The translations under genes and the position numbers were made by a program. A DNA stretch of 64,000 nucleotides from Lishizhenia sp965656535. Its GTDB lineage: Bacteria > Bacteroidota > Bacteroidia > Flavobacteriales_D > Crocinitomicaceae. The stretch is taken from assembly GCA_965656535.1 (NCBI GenBank), contig CBFHKX010000009.1:14310-78309 (forward strand), read 5' to 3'. Positions 16,345 to 25,906 of the stretch are shown in pieces (position 1 is the stretch's first letter; each line of letters starts with the position of its first letter). The notes beneath the pieces were generated by a model. It was given only the letters and a program-made list of their open reading frames with translations, was not told where the DNA came from and made no database searches.

Positions 16345-18786
16345 ATGCAAAAGGTAGTGGTGTTTCTAATTTGCTATTTTACAGTAATAGTAAATTATGC
16401 TCAAAAAACGTATCATACCGAGGCTGCAATTGAAGAACCTTTTCTAGACGGATTCTTGGATGAAGAAATTTGGTCTAGTTTACCTCCGGCCACAGATTTT
16501 ATTGTTAATTATCCTGATTTTGGAGCAAAGAGCGAGTTTATATCTGAGTGCTATCTTGTTTATGGTTCCGAAGCGCTGTTCGTAGCGGGTAATTTGTACG
16601 ATGAAAAGCCGGATAGCGTAAGCTTTACCTTGTCTCAACGAGACGATACAGGTAACGCAGATTGGTTTGGTTTCACACTTGATACCTACGGTAAAAAACA
16701 AAATGCATTTGTTTTCATGGTTACTGCTGCAGGTGTTGAAATTGACGGTGTTTTAAATGAAAACGATTTTGATGTAAGTTGGAATGCCGTTTGGAAATCA
16801 GTAGTAGTTAAACGAGAATTCGGCTGGAGTTTTGAAATTCGTATACCGTATTCCGCAATCCGATTTCCTAAAGAAGATATACAAGACTGGAAAGTCAACT
16901 TTACTCGATCAGTGAGGAGAAATAGACAAGAATCTTATTGGAATCCTGTAGACCCAGAGGGGTTTGGTGAATTACAGCAAATCGGAAACTTGAAGGGTGT
17001 AAAAGGAATTTCGCCTCCTTTACGTTTGTCGTTTTCACCTTACCTAACTTCTTATATAGAAAAATCTTCAGAAAAATCTGAGCTTACAACCCGACTAAAT
17101 GGTGGGATGGATGTGAAATATGGAATATCTGAAGCCTTTACGCTTGATATGACTTTGATACCTGATTTTGGGCAAAGAAGAAGTGATGATTTAGTTTTGA
17201 ACTTAACACCTTTTGAAGTACAGTTTAATGAAAATAGGCAGTTTTTTACAGAAGGAACAGAGCTCTTTAATATAGGTGGAGTTTTTTATTCGAGAAGGAT
17301 AGGAGGTCGACCTTATTACCAGAATCAAGTCTTTAATGAGGTAAATGAAAACGAGCGTTTAACCGATTTTAGTGGAGAGAGTCCGTTGATTAACGCTACA
17401 AAAGTTTCAGGGAGAACAACTTCTAATCTAGGTGTAGGCGTTTTTAATGCCGTTGAAGGCCAATCGTTTGCTACTATAAAAGATACTGTTTCAGGAACCT
17501 CTAGAAGTGTGCTTGCAAATCCATATACAAATTACAACGTTGTTGCGTTGTCTCAAAATTTAAAAAACAACAGTACTGTTAATTTTTTAAATACGAATGT
17601 GATGCGTTCAGGAGGTGCAAGAGATGCGAATGTGAGTGTTTTGCAGTCTAGAATTTTTTCTAAAGACCGAAATTATTTGTACATGACTGGGCTACGGTTG
17701 AGCAATGTAATTGAAAATGGAGAAAATACTGTAGGACACACGGCTTTTGCTGAGGTAAGCAAGGTACAAGGTATTTGGAGGTATTCTGGCTATTACTATG
17801 AGGAGAGTGATACATTTGAGCCAAATGACTTGGGGTTTTTGCAAAACAATAATTCAAGAGAGCTGGGTGCGAGTATGCGTTGGAATGATTTTAAACCAAA
17901 GGGAAGATTTTTAAGAAAGTGGATAGAATCGAGTGCACGTTTTAGTCAACTTTATTTCCCTGCTTTATATGATGAGTTTGTTGTTGATGCACAGATTGCA
18001 GGTACATTTAAAAACTTTTTAACTGCAGGTATTAATGCATTTGCTGCTCCTTTTGGTCAAATGAATCACTTTGAATCTAGAAGTTTTGGAAATCCTGTGT
18101 TTTATGAGCCAGCATACGGAGGAGGTTGGTTTTACAGTAGTGATTATTCTAAAAAATTCGCATTGGATGTTAGGGGAGGAGCTTCCTTTTATACAAACAC
18201 AAAGCGGAAGGATCAAAATATTTATGTTAGTCCGCGTTTACGTGTATCTGATCAATTTTTTTTAGTACTTGGTTCTCGCTTTGAAAACTATTACAACGAT
18301 TTCGGTTATGTAGCAGTCAATGACGAACTTTTTTCTGACCAAATTATTTTGGGAACTCGTAATAGGCAGGTTGTAAATAATACGATTAGTGCAGAGTTTT
18401 TGTTTACAAATCGTATGGGAATTGATTTACAGCTGAGGCATTATTGGCAAAATGTAGAATATGTTAATTTCAATACTTTGGGTAACGATGCTTTGCGACA
18501 ATCTACAGCTTACACAGGCAAAAATCCGGATGGAAGTGCAATACACGATATTGCGTTTAATGTTTTTTCAATTGATTTAAATTATACGTGGGTTTTTATT
18601 CCTGGTAGTGAGTTGCGCCTTGTGTACAAGAATAACATCCTAACATCTAAAACAAGTTTAGATGATAATTATTTTGATTCTTTAACCTATCTATTTAGCG
18701 CAGAACAAGTCAACTCATTATCCTTGCGTTTTTTGGTTTTTGTAGATGCACTTTACTTCAAGGCAGATGGTAAGAAGAGGTTATAA
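16345..18786 (+). CDS. DUF5916 outer-membrane protein with N-terminal CBM9-like domain
   Basis: The 813-residue protein has a signal peptide (cut near NYAQ, residue 20). A carbohydrate-binding family 9-like domain follows (about 25-210, starting EEPFLDGFLDEEIW and including WFGFTLDTYG and FEIRIPYSAIRFP). After it comes a long beta-strand-rich region typical of DUF5916 that probably forms an outer-membrane barrel ending in a terminal aromatic/basic strand. These proteins are common in marine Bacteroidota; their substrate is unknown. The start is ATG 16345; the TTG one codon upstream was not chosen. It has its own promoter and terminator and is convergent with dnaN. Confidence 0.85.
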   Translation: MQKVVVFLICYFTVIVNYAQKTYHTEAAIEEPFLDGFLDEEIWSSLPPATDFIVNYPDFGAKSEFISECYLVYGSEALFVAGNLYDEKPDSVSFTLSQRDDTGNADWFGFTLDTYGKKQNAFVFMVTAAGVEIDGVLNENDFDVSWNAVWKSVVVKREFGWSFEIRIPYSAIRFPKEDIQDWKVNFTRSVRRNRQESYWNPVDPEGFGELQQIGNLKGVKGISPPLRLSFSPYLTSYIEKSSEKSELTTRLNGGMDVKYGISEAFTLDMTLIPDFGQRRSDDLVLNLTPFEVQFNENRQFFTEGTELFNIGGVFYSRRIGGRPYYQNQVFNEVNENERLTDFSGESPLINATKVSGRTTSNLGVGVFNAVEGQSFATIKDTVSGTSRSVLANPYTNYNVVALSQNLKNNSTVNFLNTNVMRSGGARDANVSVLQSRIFSKDRNYLYMTGLRLSNVIENGENTVGHTAFAEVSKVQGIWRYSGYYYEESDTFEPNDLGFLQNNNSRELGASMRWNDFKPKGRFLRKWIESSARFSQLYFPALYDEFVVDAQIAGTFKNFLTAGINAFAAPFGQMNHFESRSFGNPVFYEPAYGGGWFYSSDYSKKFALDVRGGASFYTNTKRKDQNIYVSPRLRVSDQFFLVLGSRFENYYNDFGYVAVNDELFSDQIILGTRNRQVVNNTISAEFLFTNRMGIDLQLRHYWQNVEYVNFNTLGNDALRQSTAYTGKNPDGSAIHDIAFNVFSIDLNYTWVFIPGSELRLVYKNNILTSKTSLDDNYFDSLTYLFSAEQVNSLSLRFLVFVDALYFKADGKKRL

Positions 18787-18797
18787 TTGGACATAAA

Positions 18798-18824
18798 AAA
18801 AGCACACGGTTTAGGTGTGCTTTT
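18798..18824 (+). terminator. Bidirectional terminator between the DUF5916 gene and dnaN
   Basis: A perfect 10-bp stem (18798-18807 with 18815-18824), AAAAGCACAC/GTGTGCTTTT, with a 7-nt loop. A on the left and T on the right allow it to work for both convergent genes. Confidence 0.8.
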
Positions 18825-18842
18825 ACAAAAAAGAATGTGTTT

Positions 18843-19961
18843 TTATTTATTAAGCATAACTGGCATTACCAGCATTAAAATATCTTCGGCTTCGTTTTCA
18901 CTTTCAGCAGGAAGCAATATTCCAGCTCGGTTAGGTTCGCTCATTTCAATTTTAATTTCCTTGCTTGTAATATTATTAAGCATTTCCATTAAGAAGCGAG
19001 AGTTAAATCCTATCTCCATGTCTTCGCCTTGAAAACTACAAGTTAACCTTTCATTTGCTTCGTTGGCAAAGTCTAAATCTTCTGCAGAAATAGAAAGCTC
19101 AGATCCTACTATTTTCAGCTTTACTTGGTGTGTCGTTTTATTTGCAAAAATAGAAACACGTTTAATAGAACCTAAAAGTTCTAGTCTATCAACAGTAAGT
19201 ACATTTGGATTCTCTTTTGGAATAACGGCTTCATAGTTGGGGTATTTCCCATCTATCAATCTGCAGGTAAGTGTAATGTCATTAAATTCAAAAATGGCAT
19301 TGCTCTCATTGTACATAATTTTAACTTGCTCTTCACCTTTAATATTTGATTTAAGAAGGTTTAAGGGTTTTTTAGGTAAAATAAAGCTAGAGCTTCCGGA
19401 GGCTTGCGCATCCGATCTTTTGTAACGCACTAGTTTATGTGCGTCTGTTGCTACAAATATAATATCTGAACCAGAGAATTGACAAAATACACCGCTCATT
19501 ACAGGTCTTAAATCATCGTTTCCTGTAGCAAATAGTGTTTTATTAATGGCTTCTGAAACCAACTCACCAGCAATAGTAATGTTGTCTGAGTTTTCTAATT
19601 GTGGAGACTTTGGAAAATCATCTCCGCTGTATCCAACCATTTTAGACTTACCATTACTATAACTAATTTCTATACCAAAGTTAGTGTCATCTATTAAAAA
19701 TGTTAACGGCTGCTCAGGTAAGTTTTTTAAAATGTCTAACAAGATTTTTGCTGGCATACAAATTTTTCCTGAATCATTTGCTTCAACATTGGTAGAAGTC
19801 TGCATTGTAGTTTCTAAATCTGAAGCAGAGATAATTAGATTATTATCACTTATTTCAAATAAAAAGTTATCTAAAATTGGAAGCGTATTACTCGTACTTA
19901 ATACTCCACTAATGCTTTGTAGATTTTTTAATAATCCGGTACTTGATATAACGAAATTCAT
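18843..19961 (-). CDS. dnaN: DNA polymerase III sliding clamp, beta subunit
   Basis: The 372-residue protein has the three repeated clamp domains. Recognisable parts are MNFVISSTGLLKNLQ, SGKICMPAKILLDILK, LRPVMSGVFC, FVATDAHKLVRY, RLIDGKYPNYEAVIP and the C-terminal MLVMPVML that lines the partner-binding pocket. As a dimer it encircles DNA and tethers the replicative polymerase. Length is normal. It is not next to dnaA or recF, as is common in Bacteroidota. A -7 box (TATATTTG on the minus strand) lies upstream. Confidence 0.98.
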   Translation of the reverse strand: MNFVISSTGLLKNLQSISGVLSTSNTLPILDNFLFEISDNNLIISASDLETTMQTSTNVEANDSGKICMPAKILLDILKNLPEQPLTFLIDDTNFGIEISYSNGKSKMVGYSGDDFPKSPQLENSDNITIAGELVSEAINKTLFATGNDDLRPVMSGVFCQFSGSDIIFVATDAHKLVRYKRSDAQASGSSSFILPKKPLNLLKSNIKGEEQVKIMYNESNAIFEFNDITLTCRLIDGKYPNYEAVIPKENPNVLTVDRLELLGSIKRVSIFANKTTHQVKLKIVGSELSISAEDLDFANEANERLTCSFQGEDMEIGFNSRFLMEMLNNITSKEIKIEMSEPNRAGILLPAESENEAEDILMLVMPVMLNK

Positions 19962-19991
19962 TTTCTGTTTGTTATCTTATGTATTGACTTA

Positions 19992-19999
19992 CAAATATA
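19992..19999 (-). promoter_or_regulatory. Candidate -7 box for dnaN
   Basis: The minus strand reads TATATTTG, matching TAnnTTTG, 30 nt upstream of the dnaN start codon. Confidence 0.45.
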
Positions 20000-20034
20000 A
20001 GGTCTGTAATCCGAAGTTTCTATCTGTTTTTTAA

Positions 20035-21051
20035 TTAGTTGTTAACTGTTTTATTGACAAAAAAGTCTTTTCCATCTATAATTGGGCCAATCACAAAGTA
20101 CTGAACCTTAACGAGTTTATTGTCTTGTGTGAAAGCCCAAACATACTCAGGGTCGTATACAATTTTGTTAACACTACTTTTATTCTTGTCTACGTTTTTG
20201 TAAAAATTCATAGATAAAGTGGTTCCATCTTTTTTGTTGATAGTCATTTCTATATACGGTTGTACGTTTCGAATTGAGTCTACTTGGTTGGGAGTAAATT
20301 CATAATTCGGTTTATTGAAATGGATATTTTCAAAGCTATTGGTGAAGAAGGTAAGCTTTTCTTGGTTGATATTCTCTAATGGTTGGTTAAAATGGGAAGC
20401 ACTAAATCCTTTTCCATTTCTTGTTATTTCGTAACTATCTTCTTTGTCAATATTGTTTTTGATTGTTACTTTTTTAATTTCAGCTTGTGTTGCAGAAAAT
20501 AAATCTGTGCATTCCCAAAGCTTGGGATCTACAAAAAATCGAGGTTCTAATATTCCATTCAAACCTTGCATTCCCATAATTACGGGCTCGTCGCTTTTTA
20601 CCTCCGGAGTTTCTACTAGCATATAGGTTCCGAGGTGGTCAGGCGTGCTATGACCAACATACCACACTTTTTTCATTTCGCCGTCTTCGTATACCGTTAC
20701 TTTTTTTGCTTTTGCAGCCATGAGATTGGTTACGTTTGTTTTGGCAGCATCGTTTACATAACCAGAAAAAGTAACTTTTTTAAAGGTTTCTAAAATCGTA
20801 TTCACGGGATTTTGTTGTATACAATTACCGTCTTTATCTGTCCAGCTATCTCCTTTTTTTACAACTGTAAAGGAAGCTTGAAAATAGGGATCGTAAATTT
20901 CAATTTTATCAATTTTATCAACGTTCTTAATTTCAAAGTCGATAAGCTCTGTATTATCACTTTTTGTGCTTTTCTGTTTTAAATCATAGGCGTAATATCC
21001 TAATCCTATAACCAGCACTAATCCAATGGTTAATCCTATTAATTTCTTCAT
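20035..21051 (-). CDS. DUF4340-domain membrane-anchored protein, GldG partner
   Basis: The 338-residue protein has one N-terminal membrane anchor (about 4-23) and a large periplasmic part of repeated beta-rich DUF4340-type units (VDKIDKIEIYDPY, KKVTVYEDGEMKKVWYVG, EIKKVTIKNN). Its ATG overlaps the gldG stop by 4 nt (ATGA), so translation is probably coupled. DUF4340 proteins are commonly found beside GldG/ABC-2-type permeases; a role in the same complex is inferred. It is last in the gldF-gldG unit. Confidence 0.85.
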   Translation of the reverse strand: MKKLIGLTIGLVLVIGLGYYAYDLKQKSTKSDNTELIDFEIKNVDKIDKIEIYDPYFQASFTVVKKGDSWTDKDGNCIQQNPVNTILETFKKVTFSGYVNDAAKTNVTNLMAAKAKKVTVYEDGEMKKVWYVGHSTPDHLGTYMLVETPEVKSDEPVIMGMQGLNGILEPRFFVDPKLWECTDLFSATQAEIKKVTIKNNIDKEDSYEITRNGKGFSASHFNQPLENINQEKLTFFTNSFENIHFNKPNYEFTPNQVDSIRNVQPYIEMTINKKDGTTLSMNFYKNVDKNKSSVNKIVYDPEYVWAFTQDNKLVKVQYFVIGPIIDGKDFFVNKTVNN

Positions 21052-22820
21052 TTTTTTGCAAATTTTCTTTTACGTATAATTACTAAAGTAAGGGCGAGAA
21101 TAATAACAATTGAAAGTGGAATAAGTAGATTGATTACTTTATAAAAACCAGCTTGCTCGGTTACCTTATTTTTGTCTGTAGGGTGCAAGTCGATTGTTCT
21201 GCTTCTCACAGCAAGTAATGAACTTTCACCTAGCATGTAATCAATTGTATTTTGAATCACATCAAAGTTACCTTTAGAACCGCCCAATAAAATTTCATCA
21301 AACTCTCCAATTCTTTCATTTGGATAGCGCGGAATGTATTTATATCTATTCTCTTCTAGCACTTCAACCGAATCAAAGTATTTGTTTTGAAAGAAATCTC
21401 CACTAGAGAAAACACAAAGCTTACCAGCCTTTTTACTCTTTTCAAAAAATACAGCATCGCGGTTGTTTTTGTATGTGTCTACCAATCTATTTTTAAAAGC
21501 AGATTCAAACATACCTTCAACCATAGCTCCAACCATTAGTCGGTTCTCGGGATTGTCAATATCATCTTGGAATTTAGGTTGCTCGCCAAATGCTCTAAAC
21601 ATGCCAAGGGATACGAGTGGTGCAATTCCGAAAGACTTTGCGTTGCTGCTTGTAGTGAGTAAAACTGATGGAGTAGTGGTGTTCTCAGTTTGCACAAACT
21701 GTAGGCTAGAAGCATAAAAAAGCATTATTGGGTCGAGTTGACTAGTAATAGGATGTTCTGTACCTTGCCCTTTTATATAAAAGTAGTAGGGAATAGGTTG
21801 CGATCGTGGAGAAACTATAAATGCTCCGTATTCGGCGTCCACAAGAAGATCATCATTAATTTTTATACCGTAGTCGTATGTAAGTTTTTCAATATCGGTT
21901 TTCTTCCTTATCGAATTTACTTGACCATATTTTCTGAGTGTATCTCGGTTAATATTTAAAGGATTGTAGGTAAGAAGAATGTTTCCACCTTGCATTAAAT
22001 ATTGGTCAATCACAAACTTATCTTTATCGCTAAAAGGTTTTTGCGGATCCGCTATGATTAGTCCGTCTAGCTTATCCAAAGCATTTATTCGTCCATTTAT
22101 TGCAACGTCTTTTATAATGTATGTTTCTTCAAGAATGTTGCGCATTGCAGCGGTGTTCTGAGGTTTCAGTTCTGCGTGTCCGCTTAAAAAACCAAGCGTT
22201 TTCTTACTTGTTCTGGTTGCTTTATCTATAGCTTCCATCAGTTTATACTCGATGTTGGTAATTGCACGTTGTACCTTGGTTTCAAAATTTTGGTCAAGAT
22301 AGCTTTGTCCGCCTTCCATAAAGCGCACATATCCCGAAATTGAACCTTTGTAGCTTACCACGGCTCCGGGAAATAAAAAGAGTTGTTGATTTTTTCCTTC
22401 GCTTCTGTAGTTTAGGGTTAATGGACGGATGCCTTTTCCTTTAGCAATTAACTGTTCGCTCAGTTCTTTAAAATCTGCTTCTGTTCCAGTATTTGGATTT
22501 ATGAATTCATATTCTACTCTTTTTCCAGCGTAATATTTAAATTCTTCTAATTTACCTCTGATTGCTTTTTTCAATCTGTTAGCCTCTGCCGGAAGTTCTT
22601 CTCCTTCTAAATAGATTTTAAAAAGAATACGTTCGTTCAAAAGAGAGTCGCTATTCAGAAAGTCTTGTGTAGAAGTAGTTAGAGAATACCGTTGGTCTTC
22701 TGTAAAATCTACTCTAAAATCAGATAAATTAGCTATTACATTCACAATAACTACTAAAGCTAAAGCAATAACAACAGTAATTACGTAGTAAAACTTGGCG
22801 GTTATTTTTTTTGTTTCCAT
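21048..22820 (-). CDS. gldG: Gliding-associated ABC transporter component GldG
   Basis: The 590-residue protein has an N-terminal membrane helix (about 12-32), a large periplasmic ABC-type_uncharacterised (IftG-like) region with SGHAELKPQNTAAM and LLTYNPLNINRDTLRKYG, and a C-terminal membrane helix (about 567-585) followed by RKRKFAKK. GldG works with the permease GldF and ATPase GldA in a transporter needed for gliding in Flavobacterium johnsoniae; its substrate is not known. gldA is not in this window. gldF ends 2 bp upstream. Confidence 0.93.
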   Translation of the reverse strand: METKKITAKFYYVITVVIALALVVIVNVIANLSDFRVDFTEDQRYSLTTSTQDFLNSDSLLNERILFKIYLEGEELPAEANRLKKAIRGKLEEFKYYAGKRVEYEFINPNTGTEADFKELSEQLIAKGKGIRPLTLNYRSEGKNQQLFLFPGAVVSYKGSISGYVRFMEGGQSYLDQNFETKVQRAITNIEYKLMEAIDKATRTSKKTLGFLSGHAELKPQNTAAMRNILEETYIIKDVAINGRINALDKLDGLIIADPQKPFSDKDKFVIDQYLMQGGNILLTYNPLNINRDTLRKYGQVNSIRKKTDIEKLTYDYGIKINDDLLVDAEYGAFIVSPRSQPIPYYFYIKGQGTEHPITSQLDPIMLFYASSLQFVQTENTTTPSVLLTTSSNAKSFGIAPLVSLGMFRAFGEQPKFQDDIDNPENRLMVGAMVEGMFESAFKNRLVDTYKNNRDAVFFEKSKKAGKLCVFSSGDFFQNKYFDSVEVLEENRYKYIPRYPNERIGEFDEILLGGSKGNFDVIQNTIDYMLGESSLLAVRSRTIDLHPTDKNKVTEQAGFYKVINLLIPLSIVIILALTLVIIRKRKFAKK

Positions 22821-22822
22821 AA

Positions 22823-23554
22823 TTATTTGCGTAAAGATTTTAGTACTGCATGTGTTGCAAAAAGGAAAAACACGATAAGTGTAAAAAAGTAAACTAGGTC
22901 ACTTAAAACAAGCACCCCTTTTTTGATAGAAGCATAATGTGTTTCCATACCAATACTTTTCACCACAGCGTCCAGGCCTGCAAAAGTTGCATAGCTTCCT
23001 AGTAAAGAAAAACCACTAAACAGAAACCAGCAAAGAAACATAGCGATTATGAATGCTACTATTTGATTTTTAGTAATAGAAGAACTAAATATTCCGATAG
23101 CTACAAAAGAAGCTCCTAATAATATAAGTCCAAGGTAAGAAGTAATTGCAGCTCCATCATCAATTACACCTATTGGATTTCCCAGGTAATGCATGGAGAT
23201 ATAGTAGACTAAAGTGGGCAGAAGACAAATGATTACAAGAGTAACTCCCGCAAAATACTTAGCTAGCAATATTTTTAAGTCAGAAATTGGCCGTGTATAC
23301 AGCAATTCAATTGTTCCAGTTCTTTTTTCCTCAGCAAAAGAACGCATAGTAACGGCTGGTATTAAAATTAGAAGTATGAGAGGAGCAAGGTTGAAAAACG
23401 GTATTAAATCTGCAATTCCTCCTTCCAATAAATTAAAATCGTCAGATATAATCCATAAAAATAACCAAGTCGTAACTAAAAATATGGTTATAAAGATATA
23501 GCCCAAAATAGAGCTTAAAAAGCTTTTTATTTCTTTAAGATATAACGCGCGCAT
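22823..23554 (-). CDS. gldF: Gliding-associated ABC transporter permease GldF
   Basis: The 243-residue ABC-2-type permease has about six membrane helices and the typical cytoplasmic coupling motif SFAEEKRTGTIELLYTRPI after helix 2. It is the first gene of the gldF-gldG-DUF4340 operon. The family partner is the ATPase GldA. Length matches known GldF. A TACATTTG box on the minus strand lies 14 nt upstream of the start. Confidence 0.94.
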   Translation of the reverse strand: MRALYLKEIKSFLSSILGYIFITIFLVTTWLFLWIISDDFNLLEGGIADLIPFFNLAPLILLILIPAVTMRSFAEEKRTGTIELLYTRPISDLKILLAKYFAGVTLVIICLLPTLVYYISMHYLGNPIGVIDDGAAITSYLGLILLGASFVAIGIFSSSITKNQIVAFIIAMFLCWFLFSGFSLLGSYATFAGLDAVVKSIGMETHYASIKKGVLVLSDLVYFFTLIVFFLFATHAVLKSLRK

Positions 23555-23568
23555 GTTTAATTTTTATT

Positions 23569-23576
23569 CAAATGTA
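23569..23576 (-). promoter_or_regulatory. Candidate -7 box for gldF-gldG-DUF4340
   Basis: The minus strand reads TACATTTG, matching TAnnTTTG. An ATTG lies 17 nt further upstream as a weak -33 candidate. Confidence 0.5.
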
Positions 23577-23676
23577 CAGTTTATCTAACGTAGCAATCTA
23601 GCTTTGGTACAAACTTTTAAATATTTCATGTTTAATAAGCACAAAAACGAGTAAATAAAGCTATAAGTTTATAGGT

Positions 23677-23976
23677 CTAAATTGTGAAGCCGTCAAAATA
23701 GATTTCGGTAGACCAAGCTTCGGCTTTTTCTTTAAACCACGGTTTAATAGTTTTCCAGGTAGTTTGAAATGTTTCTGAAACTCTGTAATTTTCAAGTGCA
23801 GCATTGTTTATCCAGTCTGAGTAGGTGAAAACAATCTGAGGGTTGTTCTGATCTTGTATTAGTCGCATTCCATTGCATCCTTCAAAAGTTGCAACACGCG
23901 TTTTTATCGTATCAAAAAAAACGAGGAAATCCTGTATCTTCTCCTCTTTGAAAGTAAGTTTAACAATTCGTATCAT
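23677..23976 (-). CDS. Small ABM-fold (antibiotic biosynthesis monooxygenase-like) protein
   Basis: The 99-residue protein has the ferredoxin-like ABM pattern: IVKLTFKEEKIQDFL, a central FEGCNGMRL strand, IVFTYSDWIN, and a final helix/strand with FKEKAEAW. Family members are often quinol or heme-related monooxygenases, but function cannot be read from the sequence. Its start overlaps the stop of the upstream SAM hydroxide adenosyltransferase gene by 1 nt. Confidence 0.8.
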   Translation of the reverse strand: MIRIVKLTFKEEKIQDFLVFFDTIKTRVATFEGCNGMRLIQDQNNPQIVFTYSDWINNAALENYRVSETFQTTWKTIKPWFKEKAEAWSTEIYFDGFTI

Positions 23977-24836
23977 TAAAATAAAGATTCTAGTGTTGTT
24001 TTTGATCCTCTGGGTGTAAACTCTATCCGAATCACATCTCCAACGAATAATCCAAATAAAGAATTTGCACCTCCGCCATTACTTGGGGTTCCTTTGTTGA
24101 TGGCAATTTCTAATAAGTTGTTATCGTTGAAGAGCGCAACTCTTTCACCAGCCGGAACTTCGTTATAACCCGCAGATATTTCATCGATATAATATTCTTT
24201 CTTTCTAAAGTAAATTGTAAACGGAACGTTTCTTCCCATTCTTTGAAATTCGGCTAAAGAAATGTTTGTGATTAGATTACCATAGTGGTCAACATGAATT
24301 ACATTTCCTTTCAGAACGTTAGATTCTATAACTGGATTGGCAACAAATGCTCGTTTTACAGCTTCTTTTCTACTACCTATGCTGTCTGGATCTACTTTAT
24401 TTATTAAGGCACATGCAGCAGGAGCTAAAATGTTTTTAGTTGGAAATTTCATTAAATTAGGATTGGATAAAACGTCGTCTATCGTCCAAATTTTATCTGG
24501 TTTGTTCTGACCAAGTATGAGACTAAATATTCCATTATCTGTAGCTACAAAATATTGATTTTTGTACAGCATAAAGCTCGGCAGAGATCCAGCATCATTG
24601 TCTCCAAAATTAATAATTGGCTCGCTATCTACTCCTATAAGGTGAACTGTTCCGTCTTCAAAATCAGACATGCAGCTTTTTATGAAAAGTGAGGCTTGGG
24701 CAATATTAAAGGGTTTTACATTATGCGAGATGTCAATGAGGTGTGCATCTTTAGACATTGCTAAAATCGCTCCTTTTAAGGAAGCAACATAGTGGTCGTT
24801 TAAACCCATATCTGTCGTTAATGTAATTATATTCAT
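23976..24836 (-). CDS. SAM hydroxide adenosyltransferase (DUF62 / SAM chlorinase-fluorinase family)
   Basis: The 286-residue protein begins ITLTTDMGLNDHYVASLKGAI, the hallmark of the family that cleaves S-adenosylmethionine to adenosine and methionine with water. The C-terminal domain contains GNVIHVDHYGNLITNI and the AGERVALFN segment. Halogenase members have a special loop near residue 80-100 that I cannot confirm here, so hydrolase is the default call. It is the first gene of a two-gene unit with the ABM protein and is divergent from phoH. Confidence 0.88.
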   Translation of the reverse strand: MNIITLTTDMGLNDHYVASLKGAILAMSKDAHLIDISHNVKPFNIAQASLFIKSCMSDFEDGTVHLIGVDSEPIINFGDNDAGSLPSFMLYKNQYFVATDNGIFSLILGQNKPDKIWTIDDVLSNPNLMKFPTKNILAPAACALINKVDPDSIGSRKEAVKRAFVANPVIESNVLKGNVIHVDHYGNLITNISLAEFQRMGRNVPFTIYFRKKEYYIDEISAGYNEVPAGERVALFNDNNLLEIAINKGTPSNGGGANSLFGLFVGDVIRIEFTPRGSKTTLESLF

Positions 24837-24869
24837 TTATCGCAACGCAAACGTCAATTAATAATAGAA

Positions 24870-24960
24870 AAATTATAATTTTGAAGTCAAAATTAAGGTT
24901 ATTTTTCAGAAAACTCGTATCTACACAAGGATGAAATTACGTTTTAATAAATTATAATTT
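24870..24960. repeat. Two copies of the palindrome AAATTATAATTT in a divergent promoter region
   Basis: The perfect 12-bp palindrome occurs at 24870-24881 and again at 24949-24960, 79 bp apart. It lies in the 122-bp region between the divergent SAM hydroxide adenosyltransferase and phoH genes. The second copy runs into the phoH TTG start codon. It may be an operator pair or a coincidence of AT-rich DNA. Confidence 0.35.
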
Positions 24961-25906
24961 GCAAGAAAAGAAAATCGAAATTGTAGGGCTTAACCCTGTG
25001 GAGCTTTTAGGTGTTAATAACACAAAGCTAAAAGCAATAAAAAATTATTTTCCAAAACTTAAAATTGTAGCAAGAGGAAATGTCTTAACCATTAATGGAG
25101 AAGCATCTGAAATAGGTCGTTTCCAAACAAAGTTTGAGAGTATTCTCTCCTTTTTCCATAAGTACAATGAGATTACCGAAGGTAATATAGACAATCTTAT
25201 GGTTGAGGATTCTGTTGAAATGTTAAGCGGAGATGGTTCGGAAATTATAGTACATGGAAATGGAGGCGCGAAAATTAAAGCAAGAACCTTTAATCAGCGT
25301 GAACTAGTTAAGTCGGTAAACAAGAACGATATGGTTTTTGCTGTTGGACCGGCTGGTACGGGTAAAACGTATACAGCAGTTGCTTGTGCGGTAAGGGCTT
25401 TGAAAGCAAAAGAAGTAAAGCGTATTATTTTAACGCGTCCTGCAGTAGAAGCCGGAGAGAATCTTGGTTTTTTACCAGGCGATTTGAAAGAAAAGCTTGA
25501 TCCGTACATGATGCCTTTGTACGATGCGTTGAGAGATATGATTCCAGCTGAGAAATTGGCTGACCTTATCGAGTTGGGTGTAATTGAAATTGCTCCGTTG
25601 GCATTTATGAGAGGTAGAACATTAGACAAGGCATTCGTTATTTTAGATGAAGCCCAAAATGCTACAATTGCTCAAATGCGCATGTTTTTGACCCGAATGG
25701 GTAAAAGTGCCAATTTTGTTATTACCGGTGATGCTTCTCAAATTGATTTACCGAGAAAGCAACGCTCAGGTTTAATCTATGCATTAGACGGATTAAAGGA
25801 TGTTGAAGGTATAGGTGTTGTAAGGTTAAACCAAAATGATGTGATACGTCATAAATTAGTTAAAAGTATTATAGCAGCATTTGATAAATTAGAAGAAGAT
25901 GAATAA
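24959..25906 (+). CDS. PhoH-family ATPase
   Basis: The 315-residue protein has an N-terminal KH-like region (PKLKIVARGNVLTING) and a RecA-like ATPase core. Walker A is GPAGTGKTY (about 129-137), followed by TRPAVEAGENLGFLPGD. Walker B is VILDEAQNA, and the sensor region is FVITGDASQIDLP. PhoH proteins are linked to RNA metabolism and phosphate or stress response. The start is TTG 24959: an in-frame TGA is at 24932 and no ATG precedes the conserved N terminus. The end overlaps purC by 8 nt. Confidence 0.93.
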   Translation: MQEKKIEIVGLNPVELLGVNNTKLKAIKNYFPKLKIVARGNVLTINGEASEIGRFQTKFESILSFFHKYNEITEGNIDNLMVEDSVEMLSGDGSEIIVHGNGGAKIKARTFNQRELVKSVNKNDMVFAVGPAGTGKTYTAVACAVRALKAKEVKRIILTRPAVEAGENLGFLPGDLKEKLDPYMMPLYDALRDMIPAEKLADLIELGVIEIAPLAFMRGRTLDKAFVILDEAQNATIAQMRMFLTRMGKSANFVITGDASQIDLPRKQRSGLIYALDGLKDVEGIGVVRLNQNDVIRHKLVKSIIAAFDKLEEDE

